Shown: positions 38,365 to 49,987 of the stretch, piece after piece
Position numbering within the stretch: position 1 is the stretch's first letter
Layout: each line of letters starts with the position of its first letter
Source of the DNA: Haematococcus lacustris
Taxonomy: Eukaryota > Chlorophyta > Chlorophyceae > Chlamydomonadales > Haematococcaceae
Assembly (NCBI GenBank): GCA_030144725.1
Contig: JASKMD010000017.1
Location: 5,003,278 to 5,067,277, forward strand
Reading direction: 5' to 3'
DNA: 64,000 nucleotides
Made by a program: the position numbers and the translations under genes
Notes under the pieces: generated by a model
Told to the model about the DNA's origin: nothing
Database searches by the model: none
Seen by the model: only the letters and a program-made list of their open reading frames with translations

Positions 38365-38470
38365 GACGTTGGCATGAAACACATGCTCTCATGTAAGCAA
38401 CAGCTTCAGCTTAAGCCGGGGTAACCCATTGCCAAGTGCACACATCACTGTGCTACAGGCTGCTGGGATA
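38365..38470 (-). mobile_element. Short remnant of the Fanzor-like element tail
   Basis: Diverged match to the junction of stop codon and non-coding tail of the other copies: GTTGGCATGA..CATG, TGTAAGC, and CACTGTGCTACAGGCTGCTGGG. Only about 100 bp remain. It is directly followed by an unusually AT-rich patch (38490-38560, TAATATAATATAATA). Confidence 0.4.
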
Positions 38471-38659
38471 TACCTCATAAGAAGATCAAACATCGCCATC
38501 TAATACGCATATTATATCTAATACCGGCCGGGACTAATATAATATAATATAATACGATCCTTGCTGGCCTTGCAGGTTTCAGGGCTGGCCTTGCAGGTTT
38601 CAGGGCGGGGAGCGGGGACGTGGATGCTGCTTCTGGTGCAGTCTGTCGCAATGGCTATG

Positions 38660-39045
38660 CGCTGGAGCAACAAGACGTGGGAGGGGCCGTCTGAAGTAGC
38701 CACGCCGCTGTGTCCCACCCGGGCATGCAGGGTGCCTGCCAGCAGCACTCGCGCCGTCTGCCAACCACCGTGCTTGTAGGCCTGGAAACAACACATGCCC
38801 AGAGGAGGGTGAGGTCAGGTGTGGCAGCAGCTGCCATCATGACATGGCATTGGGTTTGGAGAAGGCTGTTGCAGCCAGTGCAATGCTTCAACGCAATACT
38901 TGCTGTGTCCGTGGCCCAGTCAGGCACGCAGAGTTGCCGGCATGGCGTTGGGGCTAGCAACAGACAGCTAGTAGGGCAAGCATGGTGTGAGCACAGGCAG
39001 CTTGATGTATGTGTTGGACGTGACAAACAAACTACGACGTAGCGC
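38660..39045 (-). pseudogene. Duplicated 3' end of the cyclase gene
   Basis: About 385 bp in the same orientation and highly similar to 51120-51500. It comprises most of the last cyclase exon (WQTARVLLAGTLHARVGHSG) and the intron in front of it. The copy ends after ATSDGPS and then runs into unrelated sequence with a 20-bp tandem duplication (CTGGCCTTGCAGGTTTCAGG). No other cyclase exon is nearby, so it cannot make the enzyme. Confidence 0.8.
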
Positions 39046-40299
39046 GCGGCACGCGGTCCTGGATCAAGCAACTTTGATAAACACTTGGGAAGTTAGCCGA
39101 CAGGGCTTAGAAAGGTAGACGATGATACGATGATACGACATCCTCTATGGCCACGTTCTTACAGAGTGGTGTCCGGCTATCTCGTTTGTGGCCTTGCTCG
39201 CGCAAGCGTACATGGTGCGGGATGTGTGCAAGCTTTCGTTGTGTGAAAGCATCGCTCATCCATAGCAGTAGCCTCCGCAGGAAGGTAGAAGCGCTCTGTC
39301 TCTCCTGTCTGTGGGCTCGGATGTGGGTACGGCTCTGAGGTGTGTGCTCGCAGCTGAACAGGCAGTGCGGCTCCCACAACAGAGACTTTTGCACAACTGC
39401 GTGACCCCACAGCAGCTGCCCAATAGTCCTTGGTATGTCATGTCAACATGGTCATGAAAGCCCACTCGGGTTAGGGTCTGAAACTTAAGCAGGTGCCCAA
39501 CCCTAAGGCCGCTGCTGCCTGCCAGCCAGGCCTTGAGGAGTGCAGATATAAGGTCCGCGCAGCTCCAGCGGAAGCCAGCTGCATTTCCCATCGCGCCAGG
39601 CCTGGTCCAGCCATCAGCCTGGTTAGGGCAGTGGTAGCAGATCACTTTCTGCACTAACCTGTCAACTTGCTAGCACCGGACAGGGTGCAGTGGTTGCAGA
39701 TTCACCTTACCTTGCATAGGGTCCGGGCCCTCGAGCCTGGTGGGTTGCCTGCCACTAAACCGCTCCTCACAGGCTGAGGCTTGTGCTCAACGATGTCAAT
39801 GTGGCAGCTGAGGTCCTCGTCCACTAGCAACACCATCCTGCCGGGCCCTTTGCGCCCACCAGGCCTCTTCAACACCTCCCATGACGCAGTAGAGCCATTT
39901 GAGCCCCATAAAGCAGCAGAGCACCCCGCCCACCTGCCAGGCCAACCCCAGCCCCATGCCCATCCCTACTCTCATCAGATGGCAGCTTTGGATCGTTCCT
40001 ACTGCCCGTCAGCCAAAATTCTTGCCACTGTGGGGCACACCAGGAGGGCTGACTGCTGCTGATGCTGATGCTGGAGGGGCCTGTGCTGGGCACCTACAGC
40101 AGCGTGCACGCATCCGCCATCTCCTCCATCTCCACCTGCGGGCCACCTCCAGGCTTGGCCCACAGCAACCATTTCACCCCCTGGGTGCATGCCCTGCAGG
40201 CCCTGCACTGGGCCAGGCCCTCGTATGCTACGGCCCAGCTCCACATCAGCTGTCAGCGACCACCACTCTGCCTGGCCCAACACACTCACACCCACCCAG
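39046..40299. other. No confident exon; dispersed repeat segment
   Basis: 39560-39830 recurs in diverged form at 45130-45350 (shared blocks include CCTGGTCCAGCCA and CAGGCTG..TTGTGCTCA). Open frames at 39830-40260 (+) are Pro/His-rich and may hold 5' exons of the next gene, but no joins could be supported. Confidence 0.4.
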
Positions 40300-43200
40300 C
40301 TGCACGACACTAGCGCAGCAGAGGCGGAATGGCGCGCCGCTATGCAAGCCCGCAAAGTGACCACTTTGCAAGCAGGAGCCATGCCCGCTACCGCGCCTGC
40401 CGCCCCCACCTCAGACCAGCTGCTGACCCAGCTGCGCAAGAGCATGGGCAACCTCACCGGGGCTGCAAACAGCTTCATGGTGCCCGTTGTGTCAGAGTAC
40501 AGGCGGGGTTTCTCTAGGTATGCACCTGCATGCCGCCAGCCATGCAACAGATGCAAGCTAGCCCATGCATGCTAGCATGGAGCGTGCTGCAGCAAGTACA
40601 CTGCCACGCATGCTCACCCTGGTGCATCCTGATCAGCTGCTGCACAGTTGCACTGAAACAGTCAGCCATGCAGCTTGGCAGGCGGCATGGCAGCAGTGCC
40701 CTGCCAGCAAGCAGCCTGCTTCCCATGCCCGCACCATCCATGCAATACTTGTCATGCTGTGCCTCAGCTTAAGCAAATTGCCCATGGCAGCTGCTACAAT
40801 CCATGCTCTGCCCAGTCATGGTGTCACCGCTGTGCTGGCCCATCTGCTGCCGCCAGCCCCACCCTGCGTTGCTCCACCTCCTGCTGCCAACCTCCCCCCT
40901 GAGCAGCTGCCCCAGCTGCTCCTGCTGCCCAGGACTGGACTGGCCTCTGCTAATGCTCTCATGGAGCAGCTTGGGCACAAGGCCAGCCCCGTGAACCCTG
41001 CAGCCGGGCTGTGGGGCAGCAGCTCCCCAGGGCCTAGCCCTACCCGCCCGCCATCCTCCGCCTCCACGCCCGGACCTGCAGCCCAGCCGCAAGACAAGTG
41101 AGCACCAGCAGCCAGGCAGGTAGGCAGGCACACAGGCATACCGGGTCGGGGCCAAAAGCTTGTATCCAGGGCCAGGGGCACGCCTGCAACTGCACCGGCG
41201 TGCACCAAGTCTGGCCCCAGCAAGACTAGGTGCTCCCTGATGCCAGGCTGGCGGAGCAGCAGTGCTGCTGCCGCGGTGCATGCAGGCAATACACGGTGCG
41301 CCCCCATGCCTGCGTCCCCTACAAGCCTGGCTCGATCCTCATGCCCCCTGCCGCTGCCACCCCTGTCCCCTCACCACGCCCCCCGGGCCTCCATTCCGCA
41401 CCAGCGGCCGCCCCAGGTGCAGCCAGGCAGGCTGGGCTGGGGTCAGCCAGGTGGGGTGGCCCTCTGGCCCGCCCTGCTTCGGCCATACCTCAGCCACAGC
41501 TGGTGCCTGTGGTGCCAGGTGCAGCAGGCATGCTGCCGCCTGCCCCCCTGCCCCGGCCCCATCAACGACTCTGCCGGCCCCCCAATGCCAGCCCCATCAC
41601 CCATACCCTCACACCCAGCCACAACAGGGAGGGGGCACAAGGGGGGGGGCCCAGCGGACAGGCGGCGTCCAGGGCAGCTGGGCTGGGCAGGAGCAGCAGC
41701 CCAGCCGCTTCACTTCAGTATGCCGGGCCTGACCTGCCCAGGGTGGAGCAGATCCACCAGGAAGCTGCCGCAGGGGCCCAGGCTGCCGGCCGCAACCAGG
41801 CGGGCCATGGGGCGGGTGCAGCTGATGCAGCCCCACTCCAACCGCCACAGCAGCAGGAGGGCCTGCTGACAGCAGTTGGAGCAGTGGCGGAGAGGCGGGG
41901 TGCCGGTGGGCTGTGGCAGCAGCCGGCAGGGCCTGAGGTCAGGCTCGCTGCACCCGACTCTTCCAAGGAACGGCAGGGGCAACAAGATGTAGGGCCAGCG
42001 GCAGCTGCAGGGCACGCACCCTCCCCCCTGGGCATTGCTGCAGCAGCAACTGCTGGTCACCTCTCCCCTTTCCCTGGCCCTGGCAGGACCCCTGTCACCA
42101 CAGGGCCACAGGGCCCCTCCCACACCTTGCACACCTTCAGCCTCACTGCACTGTCCCTGCCCCAACCTCCCTCCAACCACCCAGCTGCTGCCTCCCTGCC
42201 TGCACATCGGCCACCTCAGCCTCCCCTTGCTCCAGTCCCCCACCCACCCCTGCCCCAGTCCTCATCAACACCACAGCCACCCAAGCCCCGACCCGAAAGG
42301 CCAGCCACACACGCCCCTGGGCGCCTGCCGCCCGTCCCTGAAGAAGAGCAGCTAGGGGTGCTGCAAGGGGGTGGGGCTGGGCGGAGTTTGCAGGGAAATG
42401 GAACCCCCTTGGCAGCACCACAGCAGGCAGTGCGGGAGGGGAGGGTATCCAGGTCTTTTGACCAGGGGTCAAGAGATGTGGGGCTGGGAGACAAGCGGGA
42501 GGAGGGGCCCACACACAACCCCAGTGGGCTGCGGCGGTCGCTGCTGAAGGCTGCCACCCAGCGCCCTGCCACCAGCTCCAGCACCTCCAGCAGTGCGGCC
42601 TGGTCAAGTGCTGCCTTGGCCCTGTGGGGGCCGCCCACACCTCACCACCCCTGGGCCAGCCACACACCCTCTCACACACAGCACACCACAGAGCAGCAGC
42701 TGCAGGGCAGCAGTACCCTCGCTGCCTCCACACCCTCAGCCCAGGCTGAGAGGCCTAGGCAGCAGCAGCACAGCAGCAGCAGAAAGGCAGGCGGTCCCGC
42801 ACAGCCCCCAAGCCCGGCCCTGGGTCAGCAGGGAGATCCTGGGTCTGCCCAGGTGGTTCCTAGCTCAGCGCGCAGCAGAGCAGCAGGGGGCCCAGCCCAG
42901 CGGCTATATGCTGCAGCCCCTAGCCAGTCAGTAACAGGAGTAGGGGCAGCATCTGAGGCCTCAGGGCCAGCACCCTTCCGGCTGCGGCCTGACCTGCTGC
43001 CCCCGCCCTCCAGGGAGGCAACACCTGAGCTGTGGGCCAAGGTGAGCCTGCATGCAATGAGGTTTGGCGGGAGGGCAGGGACGGGTGCGTGCTGGGAGAA
43101 GGAAGAAGGGGCTAGGGATGAGTGTGTCAGTGCCCAGCTAGCCTCAGAGAGCATGCTGACGTGTACGAGTGGAACTTGCATACGAATAGTACTGGATGTG

Positions 43201-43809
43201 ATAACCAGCAAGATGCGCTACTGATGCAGCCCATTGCGTCTGGGCAGGGCAGGGCAGGGCTGAGAGTGCTGCTGTGCAGGCTACCTTGTCCCGACACCGC
43301 TGTGCTAATTGCCCTGGGTTTTCACGCTCCGTCCTAAAGCAACCGTGCCTGCTGCTGCCCCTGCGCAGATCATGGCACACAGTAAGCGCGTCAAGAAGGA
43401 GGAGGACTTGCAGAGCATCGACATTGTGCACCACGCTAGCTCGCCGTACGAGTCCGCACCGGCCACACCCTTCAGCTGGTTAACCTACAGTGAAGGCGGC
43501 CCCAGCTCGCGCGGGTCAGGCGGAAGACCTGGGTTCGACTCCGCGGCAGGCGCCTCGCCCGACACCACGGCCGCGCTCTACAAGGACCTTTTGCGCACCG
43601 TGCGCGGTCAGCATGGGGGGGCTAAAGCCACAGGTCGGGATGGCAAGCCTTCTCACACAACATCGCCCTACGGACGGCAGGCAACGGCTATGGTTTTGAA
43701 TGTTGACTCCGTGTTGGACTCCACGCCTGAGGTATTGGATATGGAGATGGCTGGGATGAGCTTGTCCGAGCTTGGACGCCTGCGGCAGCTGGTCGATAAG
43801 AGAGATTAG
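40300..43809 (+). CDS. Pro/Gln/Ser-rich protein of unknown function (3' exons)
   Basis: Four exons join in phase: 40300-40517, 40768-41097, 41247-43041, 43369-43809 (about 928 residues). The 5' end is not resolved. The first exon is helical and well formed (AAEAEWRAAMQARKVTTLQA, LRKSMGNLTGAANSFMVPVV). The long third exon is low-complexity Pro/Ala/Gln/Ser. The last exon has ordered-looking stretches AHSKRVKKEEDLQSIDIVHH, SSPYESAPATPFSWLTYSEG and MEMAGMSLSELGRLRQLVDK before the stop. No membrane segment, signal peptide or known domain is seen. Role unknown; possibly a scaffold or regulatory protein. A Fanzor-like element begins 30 bp behind the stop. Confidence 0.5.
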
Positions 43810-43839
43810 GGACGAGAGGCCATGAGTGTGTGGAACCTT

Positions 43840-44640
43840 GGACTTTCAGCAACCCTGGCTCTCAACCTTGAGCCTTCATTGCAGTCGAACACACTAACTG
43901 TGGACTACTACAAAGCGGTGTTTTGTCTGTGTGGTGTTCCCATCGCATGGCATGCACATGGCCTATACATGGCATACACATGGTCATGGTCGCCTACCAC
44001 CTACACTATTGCCTGACCTGTGAGGGCTATGATGTCGAGTTGACATGACAAAACATGCACTAAGTGTAAGCTGATGACAGCTCAAGAAGGGGGGCACACA
44101 CTACTGTGCCGCAGCAGGCTGCTGCTGCTGGGCTGTGGGCGGCTTGTCTCGCAGCCGCTTGTACCCCAAGCCAGGGTACTCCTTGCCCTTGGCTGGCAGC
44201 GCTCCCTGGTTTGGCCAGTAGCACAGCTCCAGTGGTCGCCACCTGCTCTCCCCAATGCGCTGCATGTTCAGCGCTGCGTGGGGACTGGGGGGGCTTACGG
44301 GGGGCCACTACCGGGCACCACATCAGGCCCAGCACCGGCTGGTCACGCTGCTGGCTCCAGGCTGGGCGCACCAGGCGCTGTTCCACCTGCCCTGTTGGGG
44401 GCTTCCAGTCTGCAGGCCTGGTGGCCCTGCGTTTTTGCGGGCTTTCAATCGGATGCGGCTCTTAGGGCGCGTTTCTCCGTCCATTGGAAACGCGCTGTTA
44501 GTCCGCGGAACTGGGCCGCTTCCTCGGAGGCATTGCGCCACTAGGCTCATATCTGCTAACACCTGCGCACACCTACTTATACCCAGGAGGCGATGTCACT
44601 CACTCTCGCACCTCCAAAGGGCACTTCCTAAGGGCACCTC
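43840..44640 (-). mobile_element. Internally deleted Fanzor-like element
   Basis: Minus strand. The upstream end (about 44640-44530) matches the upstream end of the 58.5-kb copy, including TATAAGTAGGT, GATATGAGCCTAGTGGCGCA and the start MPPRKRPSSAD. A short basic stretch (RRNAPKSRIRLKARKNAG, frame-broken) follows, then directly the C-terminal block (ADWKPP..VEQRLVRPAWSQQRDQPV). The conserved Cys, DRD and GLGYKRLRDK regions and the non-coding tail ending near 43845 complete it. The catalytic core between N- and C-terminal parts is deleted. Near 44610-44665 a 12-bp CCTCCAAAGGGC unit is tandemly repeated. Confidence 0.65.
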
Positions 44641-45802
44641 CAAAGGGCACCTCCAAAGGGCACAGCCCCCAGCGAGTCAGGGTTGGGGACTTCCAGCCTG
44701 CAGCCTTGGTGCACTGCTCACGGTCTAAATGCCCCTCACTATTCTGCTGGCTATTCAATGCTGAGTTGACAGGGCTGATGTGCATCTCATTCACCAGCAC
44801 CGCCCTGCCCCTCCACTATTCTGTACCTGTAGGCCGGCATACCTTGCGGCAGGTCCGTAGCACCGCTGTTGTACCTTACCCACCCCAGTTTCAGTGCCAG
44901 CTGCTGCAGATTAGACCACCAGCTGCCCAACACAACTGTAGCCCTCCCATTGCACCTCAGCCATCTCTTCCTCCGTCTGCAGACATGCACACACGGCACA
45001 CATGGTAGATGCCAAGGCACTGGGTTGGACATGGCACAACAAACACACACCTACCCTCTCCACTCGCTCTCTCCAACATTCCATGCCATGCCATACGAGC
45101 AGTCACCGCTCATGTCAAAGAGCTGCTTCAGCCCCGCAGCAGCATCTCTGGAACCTGGGAAGCTAGCTGTTCTTCCCATCGCCCAAAGCGTGCAAGTCCT
45201 GGTCCAGCCACCAGCTTTGATTAAGGTACTGGAGTGCTGGACATTACATCAAGTTCTGCACCGACCTGTCCTCATGCCTAGTAAGCTGAATGCGAGTCAC
45301 CCGCTGCTAACAGGCTGGTGTTTGTGCTCAGTCTGTGCTCTGCTCAAAACTACGCTTCTCAGTAGCGACGGCGGCGGAAACGGGCAGCGAATGCCGGAGA
45401 TGCCGGAGTAGTCTACTTCTTCTTCTTTCTCAAACCTGGCTGGTGTTGTGCTTGCCCACTAGCGGCATCCTACCTGACTTCCTGCTACGCCTGGCTGTCT
45501 TCCCTGCACAGGCAACGCACGCAACGGGCTGTGAACGATGTCCAGCATGGAGCTAGAGTGTACCTGCTATAGGGGGGTGGGGAGAAGGTGGGCTGCGCGG
45601 CCTGCGCTGTTCAAATCCACCAATGAGGTGCAGCTTCGTGACACCTCTCTGTGCGACCTCAGCCCGCACGCCGGTCGACGCGTGACGGGTATGACCGCGG
45701 GCACAAGTCATCTTAAACACATCGTCGTCGAACCACTGCCACAATTAAGCAGCCCGCTCACCAATTCTTACTTAATTGCAAAGCGGAACAAAACGTGCAG
45801 AC
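44641..45802. other. Intergenic with dispersed repeat
   Basis: 45130-45350 is related to 39560-39830. A minus-strand frame at 44787-45050 (SWWSNLQQLALKLGWVRYNS) is unrecognised. No gene is supported. Confidence 0.4.
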
Positions 45803-48800
45803 ATGAAGATGTCCGACACCAAAGTCCGGCAGCCCTCGTCCGGCATCAGCTCCCTACGACTGTTGCTACGGGCGTCCCTAGTTGTGTGTGCTTCTCTTGC
45901 GCAAGTGCTAGCTCAGGTGCGCACCCAGTGGCACCGTGCAGCAGCCTGTTCTGGACCTGTCACCCCTCGACACCCACGACGCGGCGCACAGTGCAGCGCA
46001 CGACTCCGGGCTAAAGGACAGCGCGCTGGCGGCGAGGTTGGTCGCCAACCTTTGTGTGCTGTTCGACCTTCTGCGCAGGCACCTGCACCCGACGGTTTGC
46101 CGCCCGTTGGCTCCACCGTCATCCCTGTGAATGCTACCGCCAGCAGCGCGGCCGTGCCAGCTTGCGCCAACCCCTGCTTTGTAGTCAAGGTAGGCCGCCC
46201 TCAGTCGGGATACAGTACGAGGCATGGGTTCTTGGCCCATACTTGATGCCAGTGCCTATTGAGATAGCGGCAAGGGGGGTGGCACAATGATCCAGCTGTA
46301 CACCACAGCACCTCATCATCAACAACAATACCAGCGCAAAGGCTTAGTCAGGTCCCCTCACTAGGGGTGGTGTTTCGTCTGTATCTTACACACATGGCAT
46401 GGGCGCCTTCCCACCTTCACCTACTATATTGTCTGACCCCTGTGACAGGGCTACAGCCTAGGTTTGGCATGACAAACATGTGCTGATGACAGTTGACAAT
46501 AACTCAGAAGGGGCACACTACTGTGCCACAGGCTGCTGCAGCTGGGCCTTGGGTGGGCGGTCTCGCAACCGCTTGTAGCCCAGCTCAGGGTACTCCTTGC
46601 CCTTGTCTGGCAGAGCTGGCAGGTCTGATCAGCGCAGCTCCAGCGGGCGCCACTTGCTTTCCCCGATGCGCTGCATGGTCAGCGCTGCATTGCAGTCTCT
46701 GTCACCCATCTGCCTGGCTGCTGCGCCGAGCAGCCCACACGAGCTGCACACCACATCGGGCTTGCTGCCTTGCAGCTTTAATAACGTAGGGCCAGCATGA
46801 TGCCAACACCCCCTTCAGCTTTCCTGCAGTCCTGGTGCTCCAGCACCTTGGCTCTCAACCTTGAGCCTTCATCGCAGTCGAACACACTAATTGTGGACCA
46901 CTACAAAGCGGTGTTTTGTCTGTGTGATGTTCCCATCGCATGGCATGCCCATGGCCTATACATGGCATACACATGGTCATGGTCGCCTACCACCTACAGC
47001 ATTGCCTGACCCCTGTGACAGGGCTATGACGTAGAGTTGGCATGACAAAACATGCAATAAGTGTAAGCTGCTAGTCCTGGTGCTCCAGCCTAAGTGTGCT
47101 GTGCTGTGCGTGGGCCACCTGGCTGGTTGCAGGACTACTGGCCAGTCAAGACCTGCAAAGCGGAATGCAACAAGGATGTGTGCTCACGAGGTAGGTCAGC
47201 TCTCCATAGGCCAGCCTGTGAGCCCCACCCCTGTGTGTCATCACTCTCCATGGTGTGCAAGCACAGTGCGTGGCTCCTGTGGCCGCCACATCATCAGTGT
47301 CCACGCCTGGCCTGGCACCTGGCAGCAGTCCACCTGTAACACAACAGCTATCACCCACGACCCGCCAAACTGTCAGACATTGGTGCAGTGAGCTGCCGCA
47401 TCAGGTCCCACACCCGCTCCTTACCCTGTGGCAGCGCCCACCTCGACTGCTTCATTGTGCAGCTCTAGTGGTTGCCCGGCCAGGACTGTGCAGAGGACTC
47501 CTCAACCTCCTGTGCACCTCAAGCTCCTGCACTTCAGCCCTGCCTGCCTGCCTGCCTGCCTGGCTGCAGGCTGGGGCAGCTGGCAGAGTGAGGCGGTGTG
47601 CTGCGCACCCGGCGTGGCCTTCCCTGAGGGCTGTGGCCAGCGCCCGACTGAATGCTGGGTGGTTGAGAACTACCAGCTGCGCACCTGCATCAGGGACGAC
47701 CGCAAGTGCCTGCAAGGTCAGGCACGGCCACACTGCCCACCCCTGCCTAGTCACACTCTAACTCGCTTGCCACACCCCTCACCTGCTCTTCCACATACCC
47801 CCCTTCCATACCTCAGCCTTTCTTGGGGCACAACGGCTCCAGCCTAGCCTGCTCTCACCCCACCCAGCCCCACCCCATCCTATGGCAGTCTTCACACATT
47901 CACCTCAGGGCACGTGGACAACATTCCACATGGTGCAAACGGCCCATGCATTAAACTGCCTGCCTGCTGCTGGCTGTCTGCTGCCTACCCCAGGGTATGG
48001 CATCTGGCCCAACCAGAGCACCTGCTGCTCCCCCAACGCTGCCTTCCCCACTGGCTGCCGCACCGACATCGTGCGCTCCCCTCAGCCCTGCTGGGTGGTG
48101 GACACCTACTTCCCTTCACGCCTGTGCCGTCCATCAGACACCTTGTGTGCAGCAGGTGGGGCGGCAGGTGCAGGCTCCAACTCCCACTTGGGCTTGTAGC
48201 AAGCAGGCGGCGGGGGGGTGAATATTGCTCTTTATGTCATTGCTGCCCTTCCGCCCCCTCCCTTGCATCAAACCAAACCATGTCGGGCACAACCCCTTGC
48301 CTGAACCGAGCCACCTTCCCTACTGTGACGCCAAAGGCTCACAGTACCAGGGTCACCACAAGGCTTGTAAGCATGACAGGAGAGGGGATCGGGGCATGAG
48401 GGCATGACCAGTACCTGAGGGGGCAGGAGGGTTTGAGAGGCACAGCAACATGGTAGGGGCACGAGCTGGGCTGTGGCCTTGATTGGAGCTGTGCCTTCGA
48501 GGCGCATGTAGACATGGGTGTGAAGGAGGGCTGCCTTGTCCTCCTGGCGCAGAGTCCGGCGTGCAGTCCTACCCCAGCCGCCAGGCCTGCTGCTCCCCGG
48601 GCAACGCCTTCAGCGAGGGCTGCTCCGCCAATGCCCCCCAGGCCCCCTGCTGGGTGGTGGACAGCTACTGGCCTGACCGCAAGTGCCGCCAAGAGGCTGA
48701 CCTGGCTGCCTGCAGCAGAGGTGCGGGCCCTGGCAGAGCATCACAGGGCACCCCTGCACCTAGGGAGATGGTGGGGCTGCCTGACCTCAGTCCACTCAAC

Positions 48801-49987
48801 TCCAACAGACACCTCAGCTTGATGCCCCAGCCAAGGCTCTGCAGCAGACACCCCAGCCTAGCTGCTGCCGGGTTGCTGCCTGGTAGCTGCTGCCCAGGGT
48901 CAGGCTGGCTGCCACCCCTGCTGCACTGCATGCGCAGGCTGGGGCGTGTACCAGTCACAGGACATCTGCTGCGCCCCCAATGTGAGTCGCAGATGCTGCT
49001 GAGCTGGTTGATGAGCACATGTATGTGTGAGCACATGCAGCCGGACAGCACCACCTCGTCAGCCCAGCAGGCAACTAGTTCTACCGCAAAGGCTTGATCC
49101 CAGGCACCACCCCTTAAATCTTTTCACTAGGGCAGCTGTTTTGTCAGTGTGGAGTTCCTATGCACATGGAATGGGCGCCCTTCGCTATTGCCTGACCCCT
49201 GTGACAGGGCTATAGCCTAAGTTTGGCATGACAGATGCACTGATGACAGTTGACAATAACTCAATTGAGGACACTACTGTGCCACAGGCTGCTGCTGCTG
49301 GGCCTTGTGTGGGTAGCCTTTTAACTGCTTGTAGCCCAGGCCAGGGCACTCCTTGCCCTTGGCTAGCAGAGCTGGAAGGTCTGGCCACTAGCATAACTAC
49401 AGTGGGCGCCACTTGCTCTCCCCAATGTCCTGGTGCTCTTGGTTGACGGGGGAGGCTGGGCACAACAGCCTTGCAGCCTGCCAGCTTGGCAGTAGTTCCT
49501 GGCACAATGTCCTATTCCCTACGTCTCTGGTGCTGAAGGGTCAGGAAGCACATGGTAGGTGTACAGAGTGTCTGATGACAGCACTGGTTCACGACTTGCT
49601 TGTGAGACATCGCCTCCATTCCATGCTTGCAGTAACCCTTCCCTCTCACCTCTGCACCTGCCAATGCTGCTATCACTCCTGCTGCAGGTGGCCTTTCCTG
49701 AGGGTTGTAGCCTAATGATCCCAGCCTCGCCAGCCATTGCCGCGAATGTCACCCCCGCCGCGGCCACCACCCTTACTGCACCGGTGGCTTCGTCCGCCCT
49801 GCAAGCTTCGCTCACTGCCATGACGGCGCCGATTGCTGTCACGACGGCCACCACCGCGCCGGTTGCCGCTGCATCGGTTGCAGATGTGCCGGTTGCTGCT
49901 GCACCGGTTGTACCGGTGGTTCCTACCGTTGCCAGCGGAAGTGTCGGTGCCTTGACGCTGCCAGTGCGCGCTCAATCTGGGCCGTAG
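45803..49987 (+). CDS. Secreted protein with tandem Cys-rich modules
   Basis: Seven exons, 45803-46189, 47133-47190, 47570-47716, 47994-48155, 48553-48720, 48938-48981, 49688-49987, give 421 residues. A hydrophobic segment at about 18-37 (LRLLLRASLVVCASLAQVLA) looks like a signal peptide or anchor. The body is a repeated module of about 55 residues: GW..(Q)S..CC.P..AFP.GC, then CWVV(D/E).Y.P.R.CR....C. There is a half module (CFVVKDYWPVKTCK), three full modules (one per exon 3, 4, 5) and a final half (GWGVYQSQDICCAPNVAFPE, GC). The tail is Ala/Val/Thr/Pro-rich (PVAAASVADVPVAAAPVVPV). Each full-module exon has the same phase (1-1), as expected from exon duplication. Probably a cell-wall or extracellular-matrix protein; family unknown to me. 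Introns 1 and 6 carry Fanzor-like fragments. Confidence 0.75.
46285..46790 (-). mobile_element. Fanzor-like fragment in intron 1 of the Cys-module gene
   Basis: Minus strand. It contains the DRD..CNAALTMQRIGESKWRPLEL-type block with small breaks, KGKEYPELGYKRLRD, the stop codon and a tail ending near 46285. The 3' end (CCTCTAGTGAGG-like, then GAGGTGCTGTGGT) resembles that of the 18-kb copy rather than the 44/59-kb copies. 5' truncated. Confidence 0.6.
46844..47072 (-). mobile_element. Tail-only Fanzor-like copy flanked by 16-bp direct repeats
   Basis: Only the 229-bp non-coding tail is present, closely matching 43845-44075 and, inverted, 59195-59420. It is flanked by exact direct repeats AGTCCTGGTGCTCCAG at 46828-46843 and 47073-47088. 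It lies in intron 1 of the Cys-module gene, 60 bp before exon 2. Confidence 0.7.
49075..49440 (-). mobile_element. Fanzor-like fragment in intron 6 of the Cys-module gene
   Basis: Minus strand. It holds the end of the coding part (KGKECPGLGYKQL-like, with breaks), the stop codon and the conserved tail to about 49075. The DRD motif is lost at the truncated 5' side near 49440. Confidence 0.55.

Noticed and set aside
41240..42733. Alternative frames over the Pro/Gln-rich exon on both strands
   Set aside because: GC-rich low-complexity DNA stays open in several frames; only the frame that joins in phase to its neighbours was kept.
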